From Desulfobacterium sp. (GTDB lineage: Bacteria > Desulfobacterota > Desulfobacteria > Desulfobacterales > Desulfobacteraceae), in NCBI GenBank assembly GCA_016342325.1, contig JAEINR010000034.1, positions 1-54,545 on the forward strand: a DNA stretch of 54,545 bases, written 5' to 3'. The notes under the pieces are model-generated. The model was not told the DNA's origin, did not search any database, and saw only the letters and a list, made by a program, of their open reading frames with translations. Shown here in pieces: positions 35,528 through 43,448 of the stretch (its first letter is position 1; the number at the start of each line of letters is the position of its first letter). The position numbers and the translations under genes were made by a program.

Positions 35528-37330
35528 ATGGAAACATCCAAACTAAAAATATGCGACTGCACCATTCGGGACGGAGGGCTGGTCAACGATTCCCGTTTTT
35601 TTCCGGAAACAGTACGCCAGGTCTACAAGGCCGCTGCATCTGCCGGAATTGATATTATTGAGCTGGGGTATAAAAACAGCCGGGAACTACTGGGAAATGA
35701 TCAATACGGCCCCTGGCGATTCTGTGACGAAGAGGTGTTGCGCAAGGTCGTTTCAGGTATTGAAACCAAAATGAAGATCGCCGTGATGCAGGATGCGCAC
35801 AAGGCCCGGGCCCGGGATCTTCTTCCCCGGAAAAAAAGCGTGATCGACATTGTCCGTATCGCCACCTATGTCCGGGACCTGGACAAAGCTGTCCACCTGG
35901 CGAATACAGCCACGGATAAAGGGTACACCACCTTTATTAATATCATGGCCATCTCCCATGTCCGGGATGATGATCTGATCCGGGCCCTGGAGAAAATCAG
36001 ATCGGAAACCCGGATGGCAGGCTGCTATATTGTGGACAGTTTTGGTTCCTTCTACCCCCGTCATATTGATCATTATATGAAGCTGTTCCGGGAGCATCTC
36101 GGAGACACGGATATTGGAATACACTGCCACAATCAGCAGCAGCTTGCCTTTTCCAATACTCTCAGGGCCGCAGAAAAAGGTGCGCTTTATTTAGATGCCT
36201 CCCTCTACGGCCTGGGAAGGGCCGCAGGGAATTGTCCCCTGGAACTTCTGGTCGGAAGCCTTGATAAACCGGGCATGGATATCCGCCCTCTGCTGGATGT
36301 GATCGGACAGCATATCCTTCCGCTGAAGCAGACAATAGACTGGGGGTACTCCATTCCCCATATGCTCACCGGGCTTTTGAATCTTCACCCCAAGGACGGG
36401 ATCCGGCAGATGAATCTGAGGGAAGACCATTCGGAGAAATACGCATTTGGGAATTTCTTTGGGTCCATTTCAGGCATTGATCACATGGCGGCCCCAGCGC
36501 TTATAAATATTTTTGAGAAAGGAAATCAAATTATGAAATCTGACGTCAGTTTTTCGTCCGGTCTTGTCAGCAGCAGCAACAAGACGGATGCCCGGATGCG
36601 TCTTTTTTGTTTCCCCTATGCCGGTGGAGGCGCTTCGGTTTACCGGCAGTGGGAAAAGTGTCTGCCGGATCAGGTGGACGTCTGTGCCGTGCAGCCTCCT
36701 GGCCGGGAAAATCGTATCTCTGAGACGCTTATCAGTGATCTCCATGAACTTGTGGAGGCTTTGTTTCGGTCATTGACCCCGTTTTTAGACCTGCCTTTTA
36801 TCTTTTTTGGCCATAGTACGGGGGCGCTGGTGGCGTTTGAATTTGTTCGGGAACTGCGTCGAAGGGGAATGCCTCTTCCCGTACATCTCATTGTGTCAGG
36901 CAGCAGGCCTCCCCATGTCCCGGAACCGACCCCATTGCATCATCTGCCGGAGAAGGAGTTCATCCAGGGGTTGCGCTGTTTTTCAGGGACCCCGGAGGTG
37001 GTTTTGCAGAATGAAGAGATCATGCAGTTTTATCTTCCTATTCTCCGGGCAGATCTTGCCCTTGAAGAAACCTATGTCCACGGGAAGGCGCCGGCCCTTG
37101 ATCTTCCGGTTTCGGCTTTTGGGGGCAGCCTGGACAGTGAGGTGCCAGGGTCGGTGATGGAAGCATGGGGAGAGCATACAACGGGTCCATTCAATTGTGA
37201 AACGATAACCGGGGGGCATTTTTTCATACGTACGGAACAGGATCTTTTTTTGAAATCCGTCTCTGACATTCTCAACAATTACCTTGAAGGAATTGATGAA
37301 CCGGTCAGCATTTCCGCCCGGACGGCTTGA
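35528..37330 (+). CDS. DRE-TIM aldolase-like domain fused to a type II thioesterase
   Basis: 600 residues. Residues about 1-333 resemble the 4-hydroxy-2-oxovalerate aldolase / HMG-CoA lyase fold: CDCTIRDGG at the start (catalytic Arg-Asp), IVDSFGSFYP, and the metal motif IGIHCHN (HxH), so the active site looks intact. Residues about 345-600 are a type II thioesterase of the GrsT/YbtT kind: RLFCFPYAGGGASVYRQW, nucleophile FFGHSTGAL, GHFFIRTE with the His. Such thioesterases clear misprimed carriers. A second start, ATG 36533, with AAAGGA upstream, sits exactly at the domain boundary and could yield free thioesterase. The aldolase substrate is unknown; it might trim or supply a keto acid, or act on the siderophore. 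AAGGAGAG precedes ATG 35528. Confidence 0.85.
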   Translation: METSKLKICDCTIRDGGLVNDSRFFPETVRQVYKAAASAGIDIIELGYKNSRELLGNDQYGPWRFCDEEVLRKVVSGIETKMKIAVMQDAHKARARDLLPRKKSVIDIVRIATYVRDLDKAVHLANTATDKGYTTFINIMAISHVRDDDLIRALEKIRSETRMAGCYIVDSFGSFYPRHIDHYMKLFREHLGDTDIGIHCHNQQQLAFSNTLRAAEKGALYLDASLYGLGRAAGNCPLELLVGSLDKPGMDIRPLLDVIGQHILPLKQTIDWGYSIPHMLTGLLNLHPKDGIRQMNLREDHSEKYAFGNFFGSISGIDHMAAPALINIFEKGNQIMKSDVSFSSGLVSSSNKTDARMRLFCFPYAGGGASVYRQWEKCLPDQVDVCAVQPPGRENRISETLISDLHELVEALFRSLTPFLDLPFIFFGHSTGALVAFEFVRELRRRGMPLPVHLIVSGSRPPHVPEPTPLHHLPEKEFIQGLRCFSGTPEVVLQNEEIMQFYLPILRADLALEETYVHGKAPALDLPVSAFGGSLDSEVPGSVMEAWGEHTTGPFNCETITGGHFFIRTEQDLFLKSVSDILNNYLEGIDEPVSISARTA

Positions 37331-37355
37331 TGGTCCCATGGAGAAAGGGTGAAGA

Positions 37356-38099
37356 TTGTTGCAGATAAAATTGCACCGTATTGAAGAGCCGCAATTGGAT
37401 TTTTATCCTCCATTCTTCCTGGAGAGGGAAACCATTCATGTCTGGCAGGCCTTTGTTCCCCATTTAAAAGGCCGGCTGGAAGAACTCGAAACGCTCCTTT
37501 CAAGGGATGAACGGTTAAAGGCAGACCGATTTTTTTTTGAACAAGACCGGGCCCTTTTTGTGGTTGCCCACGGGATCCTGCGAAAACTTTTGGGCAGATA
37601 CCTTGATCGTCTTCCAGATCATGTTCTGTTCGATTACGGTCCATATGGTAAGCCTGAAATTGTTGGGTTGTCCAGGCCCGCAGCTCCGTTCTATTTTAAC
37701 CTCTCCCATTCCCATGAACTGGTTGTTTTTGCATTTTCAAAGCAGTACGGCATTGGCGTAGACGTTGAGCATATACGCTGCCTGTCGGATTTCCTGGGCA
37801 TTGCTCAAGGATATTTCCACCCCAAGGAGGTTGAGCAGCTGACAAAAACGCCGGTAGGCCAAAAATGTGACCTGTTCTATGAATGCTGGACAAAAAAAGA
37901 GGCGTTTCTCAAAGGAACCGGAGAGGGCTTAAGCCGTCCCCTGGACTCCTTTGCCGTTTCCCTTGGGGGTGGGGATGTCCCTGGCGGAATTTGTATTTTA
38001 GGCGGAAAAGGAAAGAGTAAAAACTGGTCTGTGCAGTCGTTTAAACCGATCTGCGGATATGCCGGCGCCATTGCTGCCCGGAAGTTTACCAAAAAATGA
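37356..38099 (+). CDS. Sfp-type 4'-phosphopantetheinyl transferase
   Basis: 247 residues. Motifs of the Sfp/EntD family are clear: NLSHSHELVVFAFS, IGVDVEHIR (Mg-binding Asp-x-Glu) and CWTKKEAFLKGTGEGL. It would attach phosphopantetheine to the aryl, peptidyl and acyl carrier domains of the three megasynthases. The start is a TTG (37356 or 37359); the nearby ATG at 37338 runs at once into a stop. It begins 25 bases after the preceding gene and ends 16 bases before the second receptor, in line with a single operon. Confidence 0.9.
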   Translation: MLQIKLHRIEEPQLDFYPPFFLERETIHVWQAFVPHLKGRLEELETLLSRDERLKADRFFFEQDRALFVVAHGILRKLLGRYLDRLPDHVLFDYGPYGKPEIVGLSRPAAPFYFNLSHSHELVVFAFSKQYGIGVDVEHIRCLSDFLGIAQGYFHPKEVEQLTKTPVGQKCDLFYECWTKKEAFLKGTGEGLSRPLDSFAVSLGGGDVPGGICILGGKGKSKNWSVQSFKPICGYAGAIAARKFTKK

Positions 38100-38115
38100 G
38101 AGGAGATAAAATTTG

Positions 38116-40245
38116 ATGAATTCGTGGTTTAATTTTTGGATGCAATGGACCGGAGCGTTGGGCATTTCCCTTGTTCTGTCTGCATCGGCCCTGGCTGAAA
38201 CCCAGGAATATAAAATCGACACCCTGACTGTCACGGCCCAGAAACGGGAGGAAAATATCCAGGACGTGCCCATGTCCATGGAGGTGTTTACCGGGGATAA
38301 GATCGACGACTCGGGCATTGGGGACATGCAGGATCTGGTGCCCCTTGCATCCAATATTTTCATCAAGAGCAACAATGCTGAAAACATTATCGTGATGCGG
38401 GGGGTCTCTTCGTTTAAAAGTGCCATCTATTCCCCGGCTGGCGTTTATATCGACGACGTTCCCGCCGCCCTGGCCCACATGCACAACCCCGCCCTCTTCG
38501 ATATCGAACGGGTGGAAATCCTCAAGGGCCCCCAGGGGACCCTCTACGGACGAAATACGGAGTCGGGCCTGATCAATCTCATTACCCGCCAGCCGGATAA
38601 CACGTTTCAGGGAAAATTGTTTGCCGAGTACGGCATATATGATTCCGGCCAGGGCAACAGCCAGCTGTGGCGGGGGGGCGGGTCGGTCAGCGGTCCCATC
38701 ATGGCGGATACCCTGTTTCTCGGGCTCAGTTTTGTGGGGCTCAATTCCAACGGTTTCATGACCGACACGGTCACAGGTGACGACGATGTCGCCGACAAGG
38801 AACATTTGAACGGCCGGGGTGTTCTTCGGTGGACCCCCTCTGACGCCACTGATGTTTCCCTTATGATGGGCGCAAACCGGGAATCCGACGGGTTCGGGGT
38901 GTACCGCCTGGCCACCGGTTCCAACGCCACCGGGCAGAACGAAATCCAGAGCGGGGATCCGGGCCTGGGAAATGACGCATCCGGCGATTATCAGACCCTG
39001 CGGGTCAAGCATCAGGGGCCGGGCTGGCAGCTGGTGTCGGTCACCAGTCGTCAGGTCTATGATACGGATTTCACCTCGGATATGGATTTTAACGGCGGGC
39101 CCATGTACGCGGATTTCGGCTATGACGACGAGCAGTACAGCCAGGAGATCCGGATCTCCTCGGACACCGAAGGCACCCTTGCCTGGGTGGCAGGTGTCTA
39201 TGGGTACAAGGAAGAGGTGGGCACCAAGCTGAAGGTCAAGGCGGACATGGCGGGCAATACCATGGAATTCTGGAATCCGGTGGGGGAGATCGATATGGAG
39301 GGCTACGCCTTTTTTGCCCAGGCCACCTGGAGCCCGGTTCCCAGGGTTCACCTGACCGCAGGGCTTCGATACGATCACCAGGAGCTGGACGGCCGGGTGG
39401 TGAACTCCAATACCGCCATGATGAAGGGGTCACTGCCGGATACCCAGGCTTTCAAAGACAGCCTCTCCTATGACGAAGTGCTGCCCAAGGTGGCCCTTTC
39501 CGTGGATCTTACCGATGATATGATCACTTACGCAAGCGTTGCCAAAGGGTATCAGATCGGCGGGTTCAACTACTCCATGGTCATGTCCCCGGACACATCC
39601 TCCTATGATCCGGAATATACCTGGAACTATGAAGTCGGGGTCAAGAGCCAGTGGTTTGACCAGCGGCTCACGGTCAACGGCGCACTCTTCTACATCGACA
39701 TCCGGGACAAACAGATCGATGTGAACAACCCCGACGCCGTGGGGGTACCCATGGCGCCGGACATCAACAATGCCGGAGAGGCCCATACCTATGGTGCCGA
39801 ACTTGAAATCAACGCCCGGCCCATGCAGGGACTCGACCTTTTTGCCGGCCTGGGGCTGACCGAAACCGAAATCGACAGCTGGGTCGACCAGACCAAGACC
39901 GGCAGGGTTGACTATAAGGGCAAAAAGCTGGTCTACGCCCCGGATTACACTTACAACCTCGGTGCCCAGTACCGGCATCATACCGGGATCTTTGCCCGGG
40001 CGGAACTGTCGGGCACAGGCAGGTTCTATGGCGATACGGCCAACACGGTCAGCCAGGACCCCTATGAGCTTGTCAACCTCCGGCTGGGGTATGAGGCTGA
40101 ATCCTATGATGTCGTCTTCTGGTGCAAAAACCTCCTGGATGAGGAGTATTACACCGTGGTGGACAAGATCATGGCCACCGGCGACATGAATGTCGTGGAA
40201 GGCGACCCCCGGTTGATCGGGGTCACCCTGACCTACCGTTTCTAA
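38116..40245 (+). CDS. TonB-dependent siderophore receptor 2, FyuA-like
   Basis: 709 residues from ATG 38116, with AGGAG about 10 bases upstream; a TTG three bases earlier is the weaker option. Signal peptide LGISLVLSASALA, cleavage near residue 26. Plug motifs TLTVTAQKREENIQDVPMS, RVEILKGPQGTLYGRNTESG and NLITRQPDN parallel the first receptor. The C-terminus is GVTLTYRF with a terminal Phe. The gene is clearly richer in G and C, with C- or G-ending codons, than the first receptor and the NRPS genes, which hints at separate origins. It may recognise a variant of the siderophore or a foreign one. A 430-codon frame on the opposite strand is a shadow of this gene. Confidence 0.92.
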   Translation: MNSWFNFWMQWTGALGISLVLSASALAETQEYKIDTLTVTAQKREENIQDVPMSMEVFTGDKIDDSGIGDMQDLVPLASNIFIKSNNAENIIVMRGVSSFKSAIYSPAGVYIDDVPAALAHMHNPALFDIERVEILKGPQGTLYGRNTESGLINLITRQPDNTFQGKLFAEYGIYDSGQGNSQLWRGGGSVSGPIMADTLFLGLSFVGLNSNGFMTDTVTGDDDVADKEHLNGRGVLRWTPSDATDVSLMMGANRESDGFGVYRLATGSNATGQNEIQSGDPGLGNDASGDYQTLRVKHQGPGWQLVSVTSRQVYDTDFTSDMDFNGGPMYADFGYDDEQYSQEIRISSDTEGTLAWVAGVYGYKEEVGTKLKVKADMAGNTMEFWNPVGEIDMEGYAFFAQATWSPVPRVHLTAGLRYDHQELDGRVVNSNTAMMKGSLPDTQAFKDSLSYDEVLPKVALSVDLTDDMITYASVAKGYQIGGFNYSMVMSPDTSSYDPEYTWNYEVGVKSQWFDQRLTVNGALFYIDIRDKQIDVNNPDAVGVPMAPDINNAGEAHTYGAELEINARPMQGLDLFAGLGLTETEIDSWVDQTKTGRVDYKGKKLVYAPDYTYNLGAQYRHHTGIFARAELSGTGRFYGDTANTVSQDPYELVNLRLGYEAESYDVVFWCKNLLDEEYYTVVDKIMATGDMNVVEGDPRLIGVTLTYRF

Positions 40246-40249
40246 CGTT

Positions 40250-40269
40250 CCTGGGGCATTCGTCCCAGG
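40250..40269 (+). other. Intercistronic hairpin after receptor 2
   Basis: CCTGGG (40250-40255) pairs with CCCAGG (40264-40269) around an 8-base loop, 4 bases after the stop codon. There is no T-run, so it is more likely an mRNA-stabilising or pausing structure than a terminator. Confidence 0.35.
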
Positions 40270-40301
40270 CCTGCCCGAATCAATATCTTAAGGAGAAAAT
40301 T

Positions 40302-41318
40302 ATGAAACCATTTCCAAATACGAAACACACTTTTAGTCGGCTTTTTGAAATGAACCAGGGCATGTTTTATTCCAAGTTGCTCCATGAAGCCATTGTGCTG
40401 GGGATCTTTAACCACCTGGAGCAGGAGACCACCTCTCCGGAGGTGGCCCGCAGCCTCGAAACCCATCCCGGAAATACTGAATATTTCATGGATGGGTTGG
40501 TTTCCATCGGTCTTGTGGAAAAAAATGGAGGTAAATATCAAAATGCCGGTATCAGTCAGGAATATCTGGTTAAAGGATCCGAAACATACCTGGGTGACTA
40601 TCTTCTCTACCATGACCAGTGGAACACCCCCCTCCTTGAAAACATGGGGCAGGTGCTCCGGGACGGACCGCCGGACCAGGTCAAAGGGGCGGATGACGAA
40701 GCTATCTGGGCCCAGGGGGCTTCTGCCATGGCCAATTTCCAGAGGGCCTGCACCGGTCCGTTCCTTTCCGGTATTGTTTCGGATTTGCCGGAATCCGGAT
40801 CCTTCAGGCGCATGCTGGACCTGGGAGGCGGTCCCGGACTCAATGCCCTGGCCATTCTAACCGGCCACCCTGGTATGGGGGGGATCCTTTTTGACCGTCC
40901 AGCGGTGGTCCGGGTGGCCCGGGAGTATATTCAGGAATATAATATGGAACAAAGACTGGAGGTCATGGAAGGGGATTTTCGGACCGATTCCCTGGGGGAC
41001 GGTTATGACTTGGTGCTGGCCAGCGCCTGCCTGAATTTTGCCAAGGAGGAAATGGTGCCCATGGTGAAAAAAATCTACAACGCCCTCAATCCCGGCGGGG
41101 TATTTGTCAGTATCCATGACGGCCTCACCCATGGGCGGACCCGGCCCGAATCCATCGCCATTAGCTGGCTGCCCGTGTCCATGATGTGGCAGAACCTTGG
41201 CCTAGACCGGGGCGTTATTGCAGGGGCCATGGCTAAGGCCGGTTTCAGGACGGTCTCTTCGCGTACCGTTTCCTATGGCTTCGGGGCCATGGACCTGGAT
41301 ATCGGCAGAAAAGAATGA
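40302..41318 (+). CDS. SAM-dependent O-methyltransferase-type enzyme
   Basis: 338 residues with TAAGGAG before ATG 40302. An N-terminal helical/winged-helix dimerisation region (FYSKLLHEAIVLGIFNHLEQE) precedes a class I SAM fold: MLDLGGGPGLNALAI near residue 170, GILFDRPAVVRVARE and LVLASACLNFAKEEM. This is the architecture of family-2 O-methyltransferases (acetylserotonin/caffeate type). As a tailoring enzyme it could methylate a hydroxyl or carboxyl of the siderophore or an intermediate; the substrate is not visible. The Asp/His pair expected of a catalytic O-methyltransferase may be IHDGLTHG. The stop at 41316-41318 lies 32 bases before the favoured cysK start. Confidence 0.8.
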   Translation: MKPFPNTKHTFSRLFEMNQGMFYSKLLHEAIVLGIFNHLEQETTSPEVARSLETHPGNTEYFMDGLVSIGLVEKNGGKYQNAGISQEYLVKGSETYLGDYLLYHDQWNTPLLENMGQVLRDGPPDQVKGADDEAIWAQGASAMANFQRACTGPFLSGIVSDLPESGSFRRMLDLGGGPGLNALAILTGHPGMGGILFDRPAVVRVAREYIQEYNMEQRLEVMEGDFRTDSLGDGYDLVLASACLNFAKEEMVPMVKKIYNALNPGGVFVSIHDGLTHGRTRPESIAISWLPVSMMWQNLGLDRGVIAGAMAKAGFRTVSSRTVSYGFGAMDLDIGRKE

Positions 41319-41350
41319 TGTCGTCCCATGAAAAACGGAGGGGATTAAAG

Positions 41351-42268
41351 ATGAATTCAAACGGAATTCTGAATCAGATAGGCGCGACTCCCATGTTTAA
41401 CATGGGCCTTGGGGAAAATGGTGACATGAATATTTTTGCCAAGGCTGAATACCTGAACCCCGGGGGATCAATCAAAGACCGGGTTGCCCTTTTTATTATC
41501 CAGGAGGCGGAAAAGAGGGGGGAGCTTAAAAAAGGGATGACCATCGCAGAAGCCACTAGCGGTAATACCGGTATTGCCGTTGCCATGATCGGACTGATCA
41601 AAGGCTATGATGTCACGATCATCATGCCAGAGAACATGAGCGAAGAGAGAAAAAAGATGATCCGGGCGTTAAACGCTGAGCTGATATTGACCCCAAAGGA
41701 AAAAAATATGAGCGGCGCAGTGGAAAAACTCAATGAACTGAGGAGGGAACGGGAGAATCTCTTTGTCCCGGATCAGTTTGAAAACCAGGATAACAGCCTT
41801 GCCCACTATTCTTCAACCGGCCCTGAAATCTGGGAGGCCATGGACGGCCATGTGGATGTTTTTGTGTCCGGAGTCGGCAGCGGCGGTACACTCATGGGAA
41901 CAGGCCGGTATCTTAAGGAAAAAAATCCTGACCTGAAAATAATTGCGGTGGAACCGAAAAACAGTTCCGCGCTTCTCGGGCATCAGCCCGGGCTTCATAA
42001 AATAGAAGGCATCGGTGACGGCTTTATCCCGGCGATTGTCGACCCCGGTATGATCGATGAGATCCTTGAAATTGACGATGATGATGCGGTTTTTACCGCA
42101 AAACGCCTTGCATCTGAAAAAGGGTTCCTTGCGGGGATTTCATCCGGCGCAAACATCAGCGCCGCCATGAAAGTAAAGCAGATGTCCGGGAAAGATAAAA
42201 CCATTGTCACGCTGTTGCCGGACGGTGCGGAACGATATTTCAGCACGGGCCTGTTTAAGAAACACTGA
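41351..42268 (+). CDS. cysK: Cysteine synthase (O-acetylserine sulfhydrylase type)
   Basis: 305 residues from ATG 41351, with GGAGGGG upstream; the longer frame from 41315 lacks a good ribosome site. PLP lysine motif NPGGSIKDR, substrate motif TSGNTG and phosphate loop GVGSGGT are all present, as in CysK/CysM. The reaction joins O-acetylserine and sulfide to make cysteine. As the last gene of an operon whose synthetases appear to consume four cysteines per product, it most likely tops up the cysteine pool; a cysteine analogue is a less likely alternative. A strong terminator follows 28 bases after the stop. Confidence 0.9.
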   Translation: MNSNGILNQIGATPMFNMGLGENGDMNIFAKAEYLNPGGSIKDRVALFIIQEAEKRGELKKGMTIAEATSGNTGIAVAMIGLIKGYDVTIIMPENMSEERKKMIRALNAELILTPKEKNMSGAVEKLNELRRERENLFVPDQFENQDNSLAHYSSTGPEIWEAMDGHVDVFVSGVGSGGTLMGTGRYLKEKNPDLKIIAVEPKNSSALLGHQPGLHKIEGIGDGFIPAIVDPGMIDEILEIDDDDAVFTAKRLASEKGFLAGISSGANISAAMKVKQMSGKDKTIVTLLPDGAERYFSTGLFKKH

Positions 42269-42295
42269 CACTCAATTATCAAAAAGATCGAAAAA

Positions 42296-42327
42296 GAGCC
42301 TCTGTCTGACAGAGGTTCTTTTTTTTT
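42296..42327 (+). terminator. Rho-independent terminator closing the siderophore operon
   Basis: GAGCCTCTG-TCTGA-CAGAGGTTC, a 9-bp stem with one G-U pair, is followed at once by about nine T residues. It is the only strong terminator I see on the plus strand between 2942 and here, which supports one transcript of about 39 kb. Confidence 0.9.
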
Positions 42328-42470
42328 GTAACCCACAGACTGTTAAAAAGAGCTTAACCTGGGAACAGAAATCATGTATGTTGCACTGATTTGTTTTATA
42401 AAACGGGGTCATAACCCGGAGTCAGGTTTTACGTAATTAAGGGTCAGGTTACCTTATTGTATGTTAAAGC

Positions 42471-42576
42471 GGGGTCAGGCTTAGCTTATTGTTTTCTTTC
42501 TATCATTAACGCAGAATAACGACAATAAGCTAAGCCTGACCCCATGTACAAGCGACAATAAGCTAGGCCTGACCCC
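42471..42576. repeat. REP-like GGGGTCAGGC inverted repeat, three arms
   Basis: A 21-base arm (GGGGTCAGGC, then TTAGCTTATTG; 42471-42491) is repeated perfectly inverted at 42523-42543. A third, inverted copy with one mismatch lies at 42556-42576, 19 bases before the tcdA start. Partial GGGTCAGG copies occur at 42421-42448. Elements of this look are typical of REP/BIME repeats moved by Y1-type (TnpA-REP) transposases; no transposase is present. Together with the terminator it fills 42269-42595. Confidence 0.75.
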
Positions 42577-42595
42577 ATATTTTGGATCGTAGGGA

Positions 42596-43369
42596 ATGGG
42601 ATTTAACAGGGAAAAATTTAAACGCACCGAACTGCTTCTCGGGGAAGCGGCCATGGAGCGTCTTGAAAACGCGTGTGTTACGGTAATCGGGCTTGGGGCC
42701 GTGGGGTCCCATGCCATCGAGGCCCTGGCAAGGAGCGGGGTCGGGACCCTCAGGATCGTGGATTTCGACGAGATCGGTGAGAGCAACTTCAACCGCCAGC
42801 TTCTGGCCGTTGAGCCCAATCTTGGCCGCCTCAAGACCGATGCCGCCGCAGAGCGGCTCCGGCAGATCAATCCGGATATGAAGGTGGAAATCTTTAACAC
42901 GCTCTGCCACAAGGACACCTTTGATGAGGTGTTTAAAGAGCGGACAGATGTGGTGGTGGATGCCATCGACAGCCTCAACCCCAAGGTCAACGTGCTTTTT
43001 GAGCTGGTTCGGCATAATATTGATGTGGTCTCCTGCATGGGGGCTGCACGGAAAATAGATCCCACCAAGATTACCACCGGGGATCTGTCCGACACCCTCT
43101 ATTGTCCCCTGGCACGGTCGGTGAGAAAAAGGCTGCGGCGAATGGGGGTTGATGACGGTATTCACTGTGTCTACTCAACCGAGGTCGTTGCAAAGGATAC
43201 GGTTTCCGATACCATGGAACCCAACTATTTTGATGCTGGCAGGCTCAGGAATCCCATGGGAAGCCTCTCCATGATCAGCGGAATCTTCGGCTATGTGGCA
43301 GCCCTTGAAGCTTTGAAGCGGGTTGTCGACTCTCCAGTTTTTAATTGTAGCGCTTCACACATGAATTAA
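42596..43369 (+). CDS. tcdA: tRNA threonylcarbamoyladenosine dehydratase (TcdA/CsdL), ThiF/E1-like
   Basis: 257 residues. ATP-binding GLGAVGSHAIEALARSGVGTL, then the Asp/Arg region DFDEIGESNFNRQL and DAIDSLNPKVNVL are typical of ThiF/MoeB-like enzymes. MGAARKIDPTKI and the DLSDTLYCPLARSVRKRLR segment fit TcdA, which cyclises t6A37 of tRNA to ct6A using ATP. Only a weak GGGA precedes ATG 42596, which begins 19 bases after a REP-like arm, so its leader has been reshaped by the repeat. Its last two codons and stop (ATG AAT TAA) are supplied by the hairpin repeat at 43361. cmoA and cmoB follow, all acting on the tRNA anticodon loop. Confidence 0.88.
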   Translation: MGFNREKFKRTELLLGEAAMERLENACVTVIGLGAVGSHAIEALARSGVGTLRIVDFDEIGESNFNRQLLAVEPNLGRLKTDAAAERLRQINPDMKVEIFNTLCHKDTFDEVFKERTDVVVDAIDSLNPKVNVLFELVRHNIDVVSCMGAARKIDPTKITTGDLSDTLYCPLARSVRKRLRRMGVDDGIHCVYSTEVVAKDTVSDTMEPNYFDAGRLRNPMGSLSMISGIFGYVAALEALKRVVDSPVFNCSASHMN

Positions 43370-43427
43370 GCCCATTTCTTGTAACAACAGGGGAAATAGG
43401 TTTTGATTCGAGTGTGAACGTCTATAG
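43361..43427 (+). repeat. ATTCGAGTG hairpin repeat, copy 2
   Basis: Aligns with 46113-46180 over about 67 bases. Stem: GAATT, GCC, TTTC pair with GAAA, GGT, GATTC across two small internal loops. Compared with copy 3, G-T becomes G-C and T-G becomes T-A, so pairing is kept. The repeat starts inside the tcdA coding end. Confidence 0.6.
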
Positions 43428-43448
43428 GTGCTTAAATTTACAGGAAAA

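Noticed and set aside
38086-39378. 430-codon frame on the minus strand
   Set aside because: It lies wholly opposite the second TonB receptor, has no ribosome site and reads as low-complexity Gly/His/Pro; a shadow of a GC-rich gene.
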